DNA from: Viscum album
Taxonomy: Eukaryota; Streptophyta; Magnoliopsida; Santalales; Viscaceae
Assembly (NCBI GenBank): GCA_963277665.1
Contig: OY728160.1
Span: forward strand, 52,312,605-52,376,604
Direction: 5' to 3'
DNA length: 64,000 nt
Each line of letters begins with the position of its first letter. The stretch's first letter is position 1. Below, one piece after another: positions 1 to 12,165 of the stretch. The translations under genes were made by a program, and so were the position numbers. Below the pieces are notes generated by a model. It saw nothing but the letters and a program-made list of their open reading frames with translations, made no database searches and was not told the DNA's origin.

Positions 1-1096
1 GCCAAGGCCTCGTGCCAAGACTACAAATAAGATTTTGTCAAGGCCTTGTGCCAAGACACTAGTTTGTTTCATGATACCTACCGATGCATCGAGGAGCTAT
101 AACGGGCTCCACCCGTCACATATTAAGTCCAATGCATTCCCATATGAAAAGGATTAAACATAACATAAACATTCGTATTAAAACTAGCATACGAAATGTC
201 AATACATTCACCATAAACTATGAATGGTATAAAAATAGCACATCCACAGTCAAACATATCACAAAACCTTCAATACAATATAGAAGTTTTGTATCATAAT
301 AAATCAACTTCAAATAATCTTAAAATCCATCAAAGGATGTTGACATAGATGAAATCAAAATTCTTTTTAAAGAAATATCTCCTTTTATTTTGAAATAATT
401 TAAGATCCATATAAAATAAAACATTTTCTTTGAAAATATTCTTATAAGCTTGTAAGGGAAGTTTTGAAGATTTTATAACGGTGGAAATTAGCCGCACCCG
501 CCGTATAAGTTTAAAAAAAACGTTCTTACCTTAATTCTGTCGAAAAGGTTAAAAATGACCTTGTTTTGAAAACGACGGAAAGATTCCTTTATAAACCTCT
601 TATAAAAAGTCAAAAAAGGGTATAAATGACTTTAACCCATATTCTTGTAAATAATAAAAATGTTTTGAAATACATTTTGAAGAAACATGGATGTGGATGA
701 TAAAGAGATCCCAGTAGATTATTACAAATAAACAACCTCGGATAATGAAGAGATTGTGAAATAACCCTTACCTTGTACTTTTCCTTGGTTGGGGTAGGTT
801 AACCTCCTGTATAATGGTGAAATAATTGTTATTAAATTATACAAGAATCATATATATTAATATGATATCATATATGATCTTTTAACATTGATTTGTTAAT
901 AATATCTTAGAATTATCGTCGTTTCGGGTGTTAACTTACTTGTTTTCTTTTATATGTTTTGTTACGTAAGACATCTTTGTAAAGGATAGGTTGTATATTA
1001 ATCATATCCAGAATGATATCAAGTCCTTAAACATCATTTTTAAATCATCAAATGATAATTATACTTGAATGGATACGATGGAGAATGAATCTCATC

Positions 1097-1136
1097 TCGT
1101 TCGTGGAGACGGTAGTCCGTACGTACGCACGAGCGA
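1097..1136 (-). promoter_or_regulatory. Conserved loop/inverted-repeat unit, copy C unit 2
   Basis: The core at 1,105-1,130 is identical over 26 bases to the B unit at 39,529-39,554, while flanking sequence is clearly diverged. The arms TCGTTCGTG and CACGAGCGA pair with one mismatch around a loop holding GAGACGG and CGTACGTACG. It lies downstream of the TATA box and donor in minus-strand sense. Confidence 0.7.
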
Positions 1137-1282
1137 CAATATCATTCTTTTGATATTAAAATTATATATAAATGGATGGTATATCATATATACAGAATCA
1201 TTAACATGTTATATTTATTATTTACATGAGTTACACATCATTATTATACCCATCCAAATAATAATATATTGAATAACAATTA

Positions 1283-1327
1283 CACCACGACGTGGAGACG
1301 GTAAGCCGTACGTACGCACGTATGGTG
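1283..1327 (-). promoter_or_regulatory. Conserved loop/inverted-repeat unit, copy C unit 3
   Basis: The core at 1,294-1,319 differs from the B unit at 39,715-39,740 only at the centre. The arms CACCA/TGGTG and ACGTG/CACGT enclose the loop. One arm pair is A-T here where the left B LTR has G-C, which would be a compensatory change. Confidence 0.65.
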
Positions 1328-1487
1328 ACATGTTATTCAAAGGGTGGATAGAATACTGAATATGGTTGTACCATATTTATAATAACATCACAGTATATGT
1401 AAGATACTGGAGTTATTATTTTAGAATGGCAAGAACAAAGAAAGAGGAAGTGGAAGAAGAAAGGAACTTGGAAAAGGGTGGTGAAAT

Positions 1488-1497
1488 CATTACCTCT
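1488..1497 (-). promoter_or_regulatory. Conserved splice-donor-like AGAGGTAATG in copy C LTR
   Basis: On the minus strand this reads AGAGGTAATG, close to the plant 5' splice-site consensus. It has the same position relative to the TATA box as in all four A and B LTRs. Its use as a donor is inferred. Confidence 0.45.
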
Positions 1498-1664
1498 TCT
1501 TCGGGTTCTTCCTTTTGATTTGATCAAAAGGGATCCTTAGGTTGGCTTTCTGATCAAACTAAGTCCTCTAGGTTGTAGTGAGGGATGTTGGAAGAGTATT
1601 TGGGCAGAGTTTGGCTGAACCAAAAGGCTTTTAAGGTGTGAAGAAATGAGAAGGAGGAGTGCCC

Positions 1665-1672
1665 TTTTATAA
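1665..1672 (-). promoter_or_regulatory. TATA box of copy C LTR
   Basis: Minus strand TTATAAAA in the context CCCCTCTTATAAAAGGGC. It aligns with the TATA boxes of the B LTRs (40,085-40,092 and 47,007-47,014). Confidence 0.55.
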
Positions 1673-3555
1673 GAGGGGTGAGGGGCACCTTTGGAAAAGC
1701 TAGAAATATTAATTTATAATAAATTCATATTCGGTTTCTAATGGCTCCAAAGTTTATTATTCAAAGTTTAAGGTGGGGATAGTTCGAAAACCACTCAACC
1801 AATAGAATTTAGACAGGTTTGGGTACTTATATTAACCTTATCATTAAGTATTAACTCTAAGTTAATTAGTTTCACTTTTACAATGTCTCTTTGTATTTTT
1901 ATATAATATGGTTAATAAACTTACTATATACATCCAAGAGACCCCCAAGTGGTACATTAATGATGAACCTATCATGATATAAGTCTCTTGGACGAACCTT
2001 AGATTTATAGGAATTTAATATCAATTAATAATATAATATTTGTTTTTAGAACTCTTTTATGTCAATTTTGACACTATTCAATAGTTGAGTTTTGTGAAAC
2101 TCATAACAGATTGATTACTTAGAAAAAAGTCAATTAAATCAATACTAATATATCATATTATCCTAGAAAATTAGTTTAATTCATTAAAAGTTTCATATTA
2201 TATATTTTTTGTGTATTTATAATATCAATTATTTTAATTTTTAACTATTATAGTAATTACTGCATCATCATTGTGTCATAAATAAAATAAATTATTTAAT
2301 GTCTAAAAATTATAAATAAAATATCATTATGTAGGAAATCGTTATATATTTCTAATGAATATTTATAATCTAAAATCCAACATATATAACCCTATGTAAC
2401 AATTGTTTTTCTAAAAGATATATGCTTGTGTCATTTTTGTATTCATTTTAACTTAATTAAAATAAAGTGTCATTATCACTTACAAGTGGATCCATGGGGT
2501 CCCAAAATAGACCCAAAGATGCCCATGGTCGACCATGTATCAACCAATAGGGTTAAGACACGTTTTAGGGTAATTTAGTATTATTATAATATTATTTTTT
2601 AACCCTTATTTACCGGATTTACCCTTAACCATGGTAAATAAAATATTTACCGTAGTAATTATTCAAAATGTCTAAAAATAAAAGTTACCTATTTACACAA
2701 TTTGAACATCCTGATTCCAAATATGGAATACATTTTTCTAAATTCAAAACAGATAAGTGGCAGAAATTAATTTAAAATTAATTCCCGCTGTCAAAACAAA
2801 AAGCATGTTTTTAAGAGATAATAACTATCAAAAGATTGACACTCGTTTATGTTCGGTTTAATTGTAAAATTATGTCCAATGACCAACATTATATTAAATG
2901 GTAAAAATATATTCTAAATATACTTTAAAACCACTCAAATTCATAATTTATCACTATTAATTATTTTGATTAAAAAAGTTGTTTTTAATTAAAACTTAGT
3001 AATTTTCACTATTCATCAAAATATGAAAGTTATCCGAAACGTACCAAAATTTCATCTTAGGATAAATTCGATATTCCGAATCCAAAAATGAAGTCCATTT
3101 TCAAATATAAAATATATAATTTCAAAAAGTAGGTATTACTATTCATAACGGCTAGTTTGATTAGTTATGGTGTGTTAGAACTCGGTGGTGCGTACAACAC
3201 ACGCTACTGTTTTATTCAAAGGAAAGCGTACCGTGGAAGCTTGGGAAGTTTCATTTTAAATTTTTTGATGTCTCCATTTAGTCAAAAAGTTTAAAATATT
3301 GTATTTAAAAAGGTTTCACTAAAAGTTGATAAAAGTGCAATACTGAAAATGAATCTGTTCTTGCATTATGACTAAGAAACTCATAATATGGATTCTAAAA
3401 TAATAAAGTTTAAAATTTAGTTAATACTATTCATGACCTCTTTTAATGGATTTTTTTTGGTAAGTCATGGTGCTATTGAACTCGGTGTTGCGTGTAGTGC
3501 AAGTTATTGAATTATTTTGAAGAAATAACACACTATGAAATCTTGGGGTGTTACA

Positions 3556-5409
3556 TGAAATGTGATGAAGGAGGTGTTTTGGTACAGTTTATAATATTTT
3601 GGAATAGAGGATGTGATGGCTATGTGAACAACATGACAAGATGTTATTAAAAGTGTTATTTGGGTAGATGATTGTCAATATTTTGAAGACCTGTAGGTTG
3701 TATATATCCAAACTAGTTTTTTTTCATTACATATCACCTAAAATAAATGTGGAAAAATACTTGGATGAGGATTCATTAAGACAGAAGTTAGGGTAATGTT
3801 TATAAAAAGTGAAATCCATAAGAATACTATACATATAGTGTTCAATTTGATATAAATCCATAGAAAGAGTTTGAACGTGTTTAGGGATGTATTATAGACT
3901 CTCAATATAGTTTTGGAGGGTTTATAGATTGGTTGTAATGGTGGAGGTATTATAAAGAATCCTTATAGTTTTTCATATATATTTTGGGTTTTCACTATGT
4001 TTGGGAGTTCATAGTTGATCGAATATGTGTGGTCGATCCACATCCTCAATGTTAGTCAGTGACTTATAAGTGTGGTCAGTTTTTCTACCACACATTCTTG
4101 TTGTAAATTTCAATCTTTTCCAATGATCCACTAACCACAACATTGGTATATAATTTATTCATGTGGTATATCTATCTACAGTGAGTTTCTTATTAATGTT
4201 TTCAATTTTTATGGTTTATTTTCATGGATAGTTATCTATTTATAATGATAATTGACATATAGTCCCGTTTATATCTATGATTCAGGGATGATACATGGTG
4301 TAATGCTCATTTTAGTCAAATATTGAGAGAAAAATGTGAAAAATCACATGCTAAAAATGATGACTTATATATTTTTAGATATACTAAACTAAGATTATAT
4401 TCTGAAATGACTATTCCTTCTAAAATTAAATATTGAGAACACCTAAATGGGTTTGGGATTAATTATTTTAAATCAAAAGAAACTTATCCTAAAAAATGTT
4501 GAAATTGAAAAAAAAATGAGTTCTAGAACATTTCCAATGAAGATGAATGAAGCAATTCCATATTGAAGTATATATTTATTTATATTGATTTATTAAATAT
4601 TATTACTTTAGAAAAACATCGTTAAACCACTAAAACATATAATAGAATCCATAATTTTATAAATATGATATAAGGGAAACCTATGAAAAACAATTATAAA
4701 GTTTGTCGAAGATTTTTAAGTAAGAATACATTAAAATACATTTTGTAATAAAAAATTAAGAAGATAAATATGAAGATGCACGAGTTGGTATAAATAGCAT
4801 TAAAAATCAAATTATGAATAAATATTGTTTTGTAGAAAGATAAGACGAATTTGGGTTTTATTCTAAGTATGAATATCTTATAAATGTCTTTATTAGTACT
4901 TTTTGAAGAACTGAATCTATATGAAGTGTGTCTATGATATGGATCCAAAGGATTTGTACATGATGAAATAATAGAGAATTTTATATCTTTTAATGATTGA
5001 ATAAGTGAATTAAGATGTATTAAATAGAGAAAGAACTAATCCAAAATCTATTATACTATATGTTTTTTATATAGATGTTGAAAATTCATGATGTGTATTT
5101 TGTTGGATGGTTTTGAGGGGAAAAATATTACAATAGTGGTCTGTACAATAAATGTTTTGTTACAAGAGTTGGAGGAAGAATGTGTTAATGAATTATTTTA
5201 ACAAGAAATAATGAAATGTGTATCATTGAGATAAAAATAATAATGTTGAATATCTCATGTACAGAAAGAATATAATGCTTAAATAATATCTAATACTACA
5301 TTTATCCAAGATATAAATTAGAAATCAATGAAAATGAAAAAAAAAAACGGTGCACATAAATTTTACAAGGAGAAAACCATTGAGAGAAAAAAAGAATATA
5401 AGGTTATGA
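3556..5409. other. AT-rich decayed sequence, no recognised feature
   Basis: No protein motif, RNA gene or LTR edge could be supported here. A purine run (GTGAGAGGAAAA) near 5,431 lies just right of this stretch and looks like a polypurine tract, but no convincing LTR start follows. This is probably the DNA into which element F inserted, continuing at about 55,192. Confidence 0.4.
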
Positions 5410-7284
5410 TTGAATCCCACAAATGAAAAAGTGAGAGGAAAATTAATCAAATTGTTGAAACCATACTAATTTTTGGGTATATTATATTTTAAATAAATAA
5501 TATTCTAATTTAATTTTTATAACGATCTAGATTAGGTCAACCAGAAATGTCACCCAAGGTGGCCCACTACAGGGTATAGAGAAACATGGAAACCCATCTA
5601 GTATTATGAAAAAAAATGTATAGATGAATCAGTATAGTATAATACATAAGATGAGTAAACATCCATAAAACATGAAACATCAATATAAAAGAAAAAACTA
5701 GAAAAATAAAATATAATAATAATAAATCCATATCTTTATGTGAATATATTTCGAAACCAATCCATCTCACTAATAAGGTGATGACAATAAATGAATGTCA
5801 GTGAAATACATGATTTAATTCCATTTACCTGAGTCCTATAAAATCAAATCTATAAATTCCCAAAGGAGAAAGTAGGTGGTGGACAAAAATAGAAGTAGTA
5901 TACCACCAAGAATACATATAATTTTAAACACCCATAAAATATTATTTATATCTTCTAAAAAATAAAATTTATAAAGTATTTTTTAAAGATGAATAATTTT
6001 TTTAAGCATCATTTGGTTTCTATAAAAACATTTAATATTCATAAAAACTAGTAAAATGACATATCATGATAGATATTAATAATGATTAAATAGAATTATC
6101 CATAGAAGCACCACATGATAATCATGTGATCAATCATACCAGTAATAAAACCATTGTATTTAAAACTAATCACAAACTATAATCTAGCATTTGAGAATAC
6201 ATAAATGTACACATAATGAAACACTATCACAATAATAACATGAATCCCATGGATATCAAGACCATCCATAGTATATTAATATAACGAAAATAACCCTTGG
6301 TGGTGTCATACACACTAACATGACATAAGTACATTTCACGACACACCCATGGTACCCAATGTGAGTTTTTCTCCAAAATCCATTTGAAAACCAGGATCGA
6401 AATTCCACAAAAAAGTCATTGGGAAACATCATAGCTTCCATGCTTGGAAATCAATTTTTGATTCAAAATATTCATTGAAGAATTCCATCAAACACATAGT
6501 TTTTTACAAAAATATATTTTTCATAAAAAATAATTAAAACACCATTTAATATTCATGATGTCTCCGACGAATTTATTTCATAAAAACAAAAGGAATTATA
6601 TAATAATAGCACTCAATTCATGGGTTTATTCCAATGTATAGATACACCTACCATTATAATGGAGGGAAACATGTCTATTTCAACAATGATGGTTGGAAAC
6701 ATGTAAATTCATTCATTAAAATCCTACATCTATAATAAACATCCATAGTTATCCAAAAAAATACATATATCTACCAGTCATATCCTCACTAAGTTGTAAT
6801 GATATGAGGATAGAAGAGACCAAGTCAAGGTATAAGAAGATGAGATAAAATTGGATCAAAAATTTAATAGTCATTTTAGAGATATAGAAATAATGATGTA
6901 ATATCATAAAAAATATAAGGGGTGGGACCTATGTATTTTTAGGGAAGGTGTAGTTCAGGTCTAATAGTTATTAGGGGGTGATTATAGTTAGAAAATCCCA
7001 ATGAAAATCATGAAAAATCCAATTTTAAAGTGGTTTAGATCAAGGTTCTTGGTTAGGTTGAACAGTTTTAAAATTCATGAATGAACTATGTGTGACCAAT
7101 GTCTCATTGAATAATAACATACATAGTTCCACGGGAAGATCTTCATGGTTTGAAATCTTTTTCGTTAATCCATTTGACACCTTTAGAAAAAAACCTAGAA
7201 TACTACATGGATTCTTTATCGAGCTGAACAATTTGGATAACCATTCTCAAACCTTTGAAAATATCACAGGAGCCTTATTTTACC
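5410..7284 (-). repeat. Element F 3' LTR (uninterrupted copy)
   Basis: Homologous to the broken 5' LTR; for example the region near 6,450 (GAAATCAATTTTTGATTC) matches 23,193 and 7,015-7,110 matches 23,750-23,850. It preserves the empty sites of both elements that inserted in the other LTR: A near 6,299-6,305 and D near 7,142-7,146 (TTCAT). The right edge is placed at ...TTTTACCA by alignment with ...TAGTTACA at 55,191. The left edge is uncertain. Confidence 0.6.
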
Positions 7285-7549
7285 ATGTTTATAACTAACC
7301 ATGCATAAAACCCGTTCTCCATCTGTATTTTGTCCAAAAAATCAATGATTCATAATCCAACACTCATAAACATCCCAAACCATGGAAGAGAAGGATCAAT
7401 ACTAAAACGAAAATATAAATGTGACTGAGAGGGAATCTAAATTTTCTCCAACATGAAATATTTCTCTCCCTATAAAGTGATCAAGATTATAAAATCATAT
7501 AAATAGAAGGTCAATGTGGCCTCATAGATGATTATACATCCCACATATC

Positions 7550-8690
7550 ATTGATAACCTATCTGAAATTTCATATTACATTGACCAAGATAATTATTTT
7601 ACCACACATTACATTATATAGTTGAACTATAATATTATGTATTAATTCAACCACTGAGGGTTCTATCTCAAGATTCTCAAATTTTCATTGAATTTCATGT
7701 TAAAATTCTGGTTTATACCTCCTTGGTCGGGAAACATAAAAATAATCATGAATCGATGACAATAGAGATAGAAATTCTAACAAATATTCCACCATTCAAA
7801 CTCATTTGATGATTGCAAATGGGTCAATAAACCTTGTTCCAACATACCATTCTTACCCAACCAATAGTGTCCCAATTGAGGTGAAAATATATGAATGACC
7901 TATTCATAATATTCAAAATCTAATTCATGATTATGATGTTGTAAATAGTATTTCAAGTGACTCTATGTAGTCACTAAACTCTTTTGGATAAATTGTACAT
8001 TTTCTATTATCTTCAGAAAAAGGCAACGTTCAACTATGAACTGCACTCCTAACTCTTCCTAGGATAAAAATTACATACATGGCCTCAAATACACCATTAT
8101 ATATAGAAACCATTTTATCATATATTTATAACATTTTTTATATGTATATTTGACCAGACAATGATGTGTTTATCCAAGAACCACTAAAATCATAAAGGCA
8201 TGTTTAGATCATATCATAATGAATCTGAACATCTCTATTACTATTCCCATTAATTTTTGGATGGGGGTTTGTTCTTAATTTAAATTTAGAACCCATATTC
8301 ACTATAAATTTTATTAAAAATGAAGTTATAAACCATGGGTACCTATAAAAAATATTTACAATGTAAACTTCATTGAGCCTTATATACTCTCATATGTATA
8401 ATGGCTTGAGATTATCCACCTCTATCATAACATTGAAAGTGATTAAATGATCTAATTTTTTAGTTTAGACAATGGTCACTAAAATTTCATCTGTCTCACT
8501 AATATTAAATTGTAAATTAATGAATAGGTATATAGAAATATCATCCCACCTAAATATTAGAATGGGAAATGGTTGTAAAACACCTACAGGTTTTTGTTGT
8601 TCTACCACAACTATTTCAAAGATAGCCAGTAAGACATGAAGCTTGAAATTTACCCCCTCATCCATGAACAACAATTTTGAAATATTATAT
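7550..8690 (-). pseudogene. Element F integrase and C-terminal chromodomain-like relic
   Basis: Read on the minus strand from about 8,680, a frame contains EQQKPVGVLQPFPI..., the conserved plant gypsy segment just before the integrase catalytic core. Further on come LYI...EYIRLNE, then NPHPKINGNSN, corresponding to the HPQTDGQSE motif, and WFLDKH, corresponding to the GSWDKHLPLVEF block. Near 7,555-7,640 a stretch with GKIIILVNVI matches the LRNKxIxLVKVxW core of chromodomain-type C termini. In a live element integrase inserts the cDNA and the chromodomain biases it to heterochromatin. Stops, frameshifts and lost catalytic residues show it is dead. Confidence 0.75.
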
Positions 8691-10340
8691 TATGGTAAAT
8701 CTTGGTTTTCCTTGTTTTTATGGACAAAAAAACTTATTTCAAATATCTATCTATTCATTCCTCAGATATATTAGGATGACCTTCCAACATTAGAAACACA
8801 AATCACCAATGGTAGACTAAGACTACTCACTCATGGTTTCTCTACCATTGAATGCCTTAATATAATTCTTAAAATTAGTGTTTTATGTATACTCAAGACA
8901 AACCAACTCATCAGATAATGATTCATATTTTGTAAAATTCAAGGACATCTAACCACCAACCTCTTCCTCTCATAATCTCATCTAAGTGAACAAACTTAAT
9001 AGATAACATTCCTCCACTGATTTATTTTTGGGAAATGTCATTATTTTTATGCTCAATGCATCAGTGACCCCATTATTTTTATTGAGGGTATATAAAATAT
9101 TTATATACAATGTTTAAATATTCTAAACCTATAATATCTATAAAAATTTTAGATCCCTATAAGTAAAAATATACTCCATGATCATATGATTTGAATATAT
9201 CGTAAAACCTCCCCAAGGAGATGTTGAATTCAGGTATTGAGAGCATAAAAATTGATTCCAAATCATGGTATTGTGTCAGATATTTATACATATGAGGTCA
9301 TAATTAGAGATATCCATAATCCATCATCTTCTTTCCCTGCATCAAGACACACCCCAATCCCATGACAAAATAATAACTAAAAACATATTAAGTAAAACTT
9401 AGTTATTAATTAAATCATAACAAATTATAAGATGAAGACACCTTAAATTACTTGAAATAAATATAGCATTTTTCATTCCTCTCAAACATAACTCACTTTC
9501 GAGTTAATAATACTATCATATATAAAATCATGGAGATTTCTGGAACAAACCACTTATAATAAACAATTAATCCCAAGAATCTCTGAATCTCAATTACATT
9601 TATATGCTTATCCCTTGAAATTAATAATAGTATATTCTCAATATCTAATAAAATTCCCCTCTTAGATAAAAAATTCCTCTGAAACATCACTTCATGGAAA
9701 AAAAATTCACATTTATATATTTTACCATAGAAGCGATGTTCTTTCAATGTTATTAAGATGATATCCAAATGTTCTTTGTGTTCCTCTTATATTATGGGGT
9801 ATTCAAGAATATCATCCAGAAATAGTGTGAATAATGATTTTAAAAACTGATTAATGATCTAGTTTATCAACTCTGATAATATTGTTGGAGCATTAGTGAA
9901 AGTGAAGGGCATAATAAGAAACTCAAAAATTTTCATAAAAGCTCCTCATAGCATTTATAAATATTTCTTATTCTCAAACTCTAAATTGAGAATATCCCAA
10001 CCACAAGTAATGTTTATTAAATTAATTCCCCCTATGAGTTATTCAAATAGATCATAAATTCTTATTAAGGGGCACTTATTCTTAATGGAAACCTAATTTA
10101 GCTTTCAATTATCAATGAATATTTTTGTATTATGTAGTCTTTTTTAGAAAATAGAATAATTTAAAACAAAGGAAACACACTTGGATGAATAAATTCATTG
10201 GCCTCTGGATCCCCAATCCATATTTTATGTTCCATTAACCTAATAGGTTCCATGTGATAAGATATGATATAAATTGGAATCATACTAGGGAGCACTTCAA
10301 TTGTGCACTTAACCTCTCTCTTAGGTGGTTAGTGATAAAA
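8691..10340 (-). pseudogene. Element F reverse transcriptase / RNase H relic
   Basis: Minus-strand frames keep the order of a Ty3/gypsy RT: PPKREVKCTIEVLPS (about 10,328), NKCPLIRIYDLFE (about 10,060), FEFLIMPFTFTNAPT (about 9,915), FLDDIL (about 9,815, the YxDD catalytic box with F for Y), then LKEHRFYGKIYKCEFFFHEV and RFLGLIVYYKWFVPEIS (9,768-9,530). The last part is an open 91-codon stretch, the longest intact piece. Several in-frame stops and frame changes interrupt it. The RNase H region (about 9,490-8,700) is too decayed for motif calls. The family is a Tekay/Del-like chromovirus. Confidence 0.85.
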
Positions 10341-11257
10341 ATCATTAAAAAATAACTTGGGCTACAAAAAACTATTTTAAAAAGTTTTATATTTAAATTA
10401 TGATCAAAAAAATGATTTAAACTCATTGAAAACTATCATGTGATTATTCTACCATAAGAAATAACATTCCCTTCCTTCCTTAATCTATAATCTCTTTAAC
10501 TATGAAATAAAATAAAGACAACACAGAAGATAAAATCTAATTTTTATGATGATAAAAATAAATATAGGAATTATCATAGATCATATAATCCATACTATAA
10601 ATATATAGGAAAATATTCAGATCAAGATGTAAGAAAACCCACACCAAATCATAGTAGACAATCTTCACCTGAGCGATGGTACATTTAAAACTGTATTCCA
10701 ACTACATTATTTATAGAGTGGAAAGTTTCAATATGGGAAGAAAATGTTCTAAACATAATCACAATATGAAAATTATATTTTATGATATAAAATAATTTGT
10801 ATAAACTATATCAAATCGATCTATTGTCATAGAGGATAAAAATGAACACATTATTTCTAACATTAGTTATCCTGGCATTTGATTGCTCTAGTGTATACTC
10901 TACCACTTAAATAAGTCAGGTATCATCTCATCCATGATCCTTATACGTTGAATAAATATACCATTTATAAATATTTTAAGACCCTCGAAACTTGTAATCA
11001 TTACAATAAACATGAAAACATTTTGTGATATTGAATCGAGCCTTAATTACATGAGAAATTTTTTAACAAAAATTCCTTAGGTGACTAGACATTCCACAAA
11101 AAATGATAGGTATGGGGAGATCAACTAAATTCATTCTTATTAATAGTAGTTCCTCTGAAAAGATAGAAAAAAATAATATTTACTCAACTAACCCTTTTAA
11201 ACTGGTCTTAATGAAAATATGTTACCCTTATGCTTCTTTTTCTGGATAGATGATATA
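10341..11257 (-). pseudogene. Element F region upstream of RT (protease/gag remnant, unreadable)
   Basis: By position this should be protease and gag, but I see no aspartic protease DSGA motif and no CCHC zinc knuckle. It is about 0.9 kb, shorter than the roughly 2.2 kb between PBS and RT in element D. Part was therefore probably deleted, or the LTR edge near 11,272 is misplaced. Confidence 0.3.
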
Positions 11258-11269
11258 CTCTGGATACCA
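11258..11269 (-). promoter_or_regulatory. Possible primer-binding site of element F
   Basis: Plus strand CTCTGGATACCA, with one extra base compared with the B site (CTCTGATACCA), followed two bases later by TGTAGTAAC, which resembles the B LTR edge TGTAGAGAC. It would pair with the 3' end of initiator Met tRNA on the minus strand. Confidence 0.45.
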
Positions 11270-11271
11270 CA

Positions 11272-12165
11272 TGTAGTAACTGAACTTAGAACCAATCTTA
11301 TATTTCAATCTATGTTAATTTTTAGATAGATTCCTTACATTGATTTATATGATGTCTTATTGGTTTCATTTTATAAAAACTAAAAAAGATATTTAGTTTA
11401 ATTTCTATTGCACAAACAAAATTCCAACTTCAAGAATCCATAGTAATGCCTTGGAATGATAATAAGTTAAAGAATTCATAGATTCTAACACTAAAATCAA
11501 AAAAATTATAATGGAAATGGGTAATTAAAATAAACCCAAAATCATGTTCATTTAACAACCTCATAATCCAAGTTATAAATATGGGAAAATACCTGACCAC
11601 CCATGGTAACTCAATTTCAGGTATAAAAGTGAGCTATTTAAGAACCCTCTTACACTTATTCCTTATATACCAATGTTCTTAAATAGTATACACCATAGAA
11701 AATTGACTAAACTCAAGTGGTTCTAGCACAATTCTGGTTGTTTTTCTCCTCTCATACTATTTTGTGAAATATTACATGGCTTCCATTAAAAAAACACTAT
11801 ACTCAAAGACATATGATTATGAATGTTAGACATTAAGGATAAACATTGGGAAATAATCCAAACAAACATATCCTAAAAGGAAACATAGTGATCATGTCAA
11901 TCATGTTACATATATGAAATTAAGATAATACATTTTGATTTAAGAGTTCCATTTCCCTGAGACAAAAACCATTATATATACATGTCTGTATATAAATCAT
12001 GTTACATTAGTGGAACCTTCATACATGAAGCAATATTAGGATCTAGACCGTGATAATAAATAATCCAAAAAATAAAGGAACACTGATCCAGGCATAGATC
12101 AAATAAAACTGATATCAATTCTTATCATCATCTATTTTTATCATCCATATAACCCCTAGTGGTTT
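11272..12165 (-). repeat. Element F 5' LTR, piece 1 (before element A)
   Basis: The last part (12,100-12,165) aligns with 6,230-6,305 of the 3' LTR, for example CATATAACCCCTAGTGGTT against AAATAACCCTTGGTGGT. GGTTT at 12,161-12,165 is the left target duplication of element A. Similarity further left is weak, so the start rests mainly on the PBS-like site. Confidence 0.5.

Larger units (their letters stand above)
1..3555 (-). mobile_element. Partial long LTR (copy C), same family as element B
   Basis: This stretch aligns along its length with the B LTRs (roughly 38,160-41,930), for example the TATA/donor block at 1,490-1,672 and the tract at 2,255-2,340. It is much more diverged than the two B LTRs are from each other. 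Its right edge reads ...CTTGGGGTGTTACA at 3,555, matching ...CTTGGGCTATTACA at the B edge, so on the minus strand the LTR starts TGTAACACCCC. The left part lies outside the window. No polypurine tract follows the edge, so it may be a solo LTR or a truncated element. The first 57 bases hold a degenerate tandem duplication of a GCCAAGGCCT...GTGCCAAGAC unit that B has only once. Confidence 0.8.

Noticed and set aside
1069..1327. CRISPR-like array from repeated GGAGACGG...GTACGTACGC cores
   Set aside because: Only two or three units, spaced about 180-205 bp apart inside LTRs of a plant retrotransposon; spacing and context do not fit CRISPR.
5431..5470. Polypurine tract plus LTR start (GTGAGAGGAAAA ... 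TGTTGAAACC)
   Set aside because: The gap between them is too long and no matching LTR was found; it may be chance in purine-rich DNA near the F edge.
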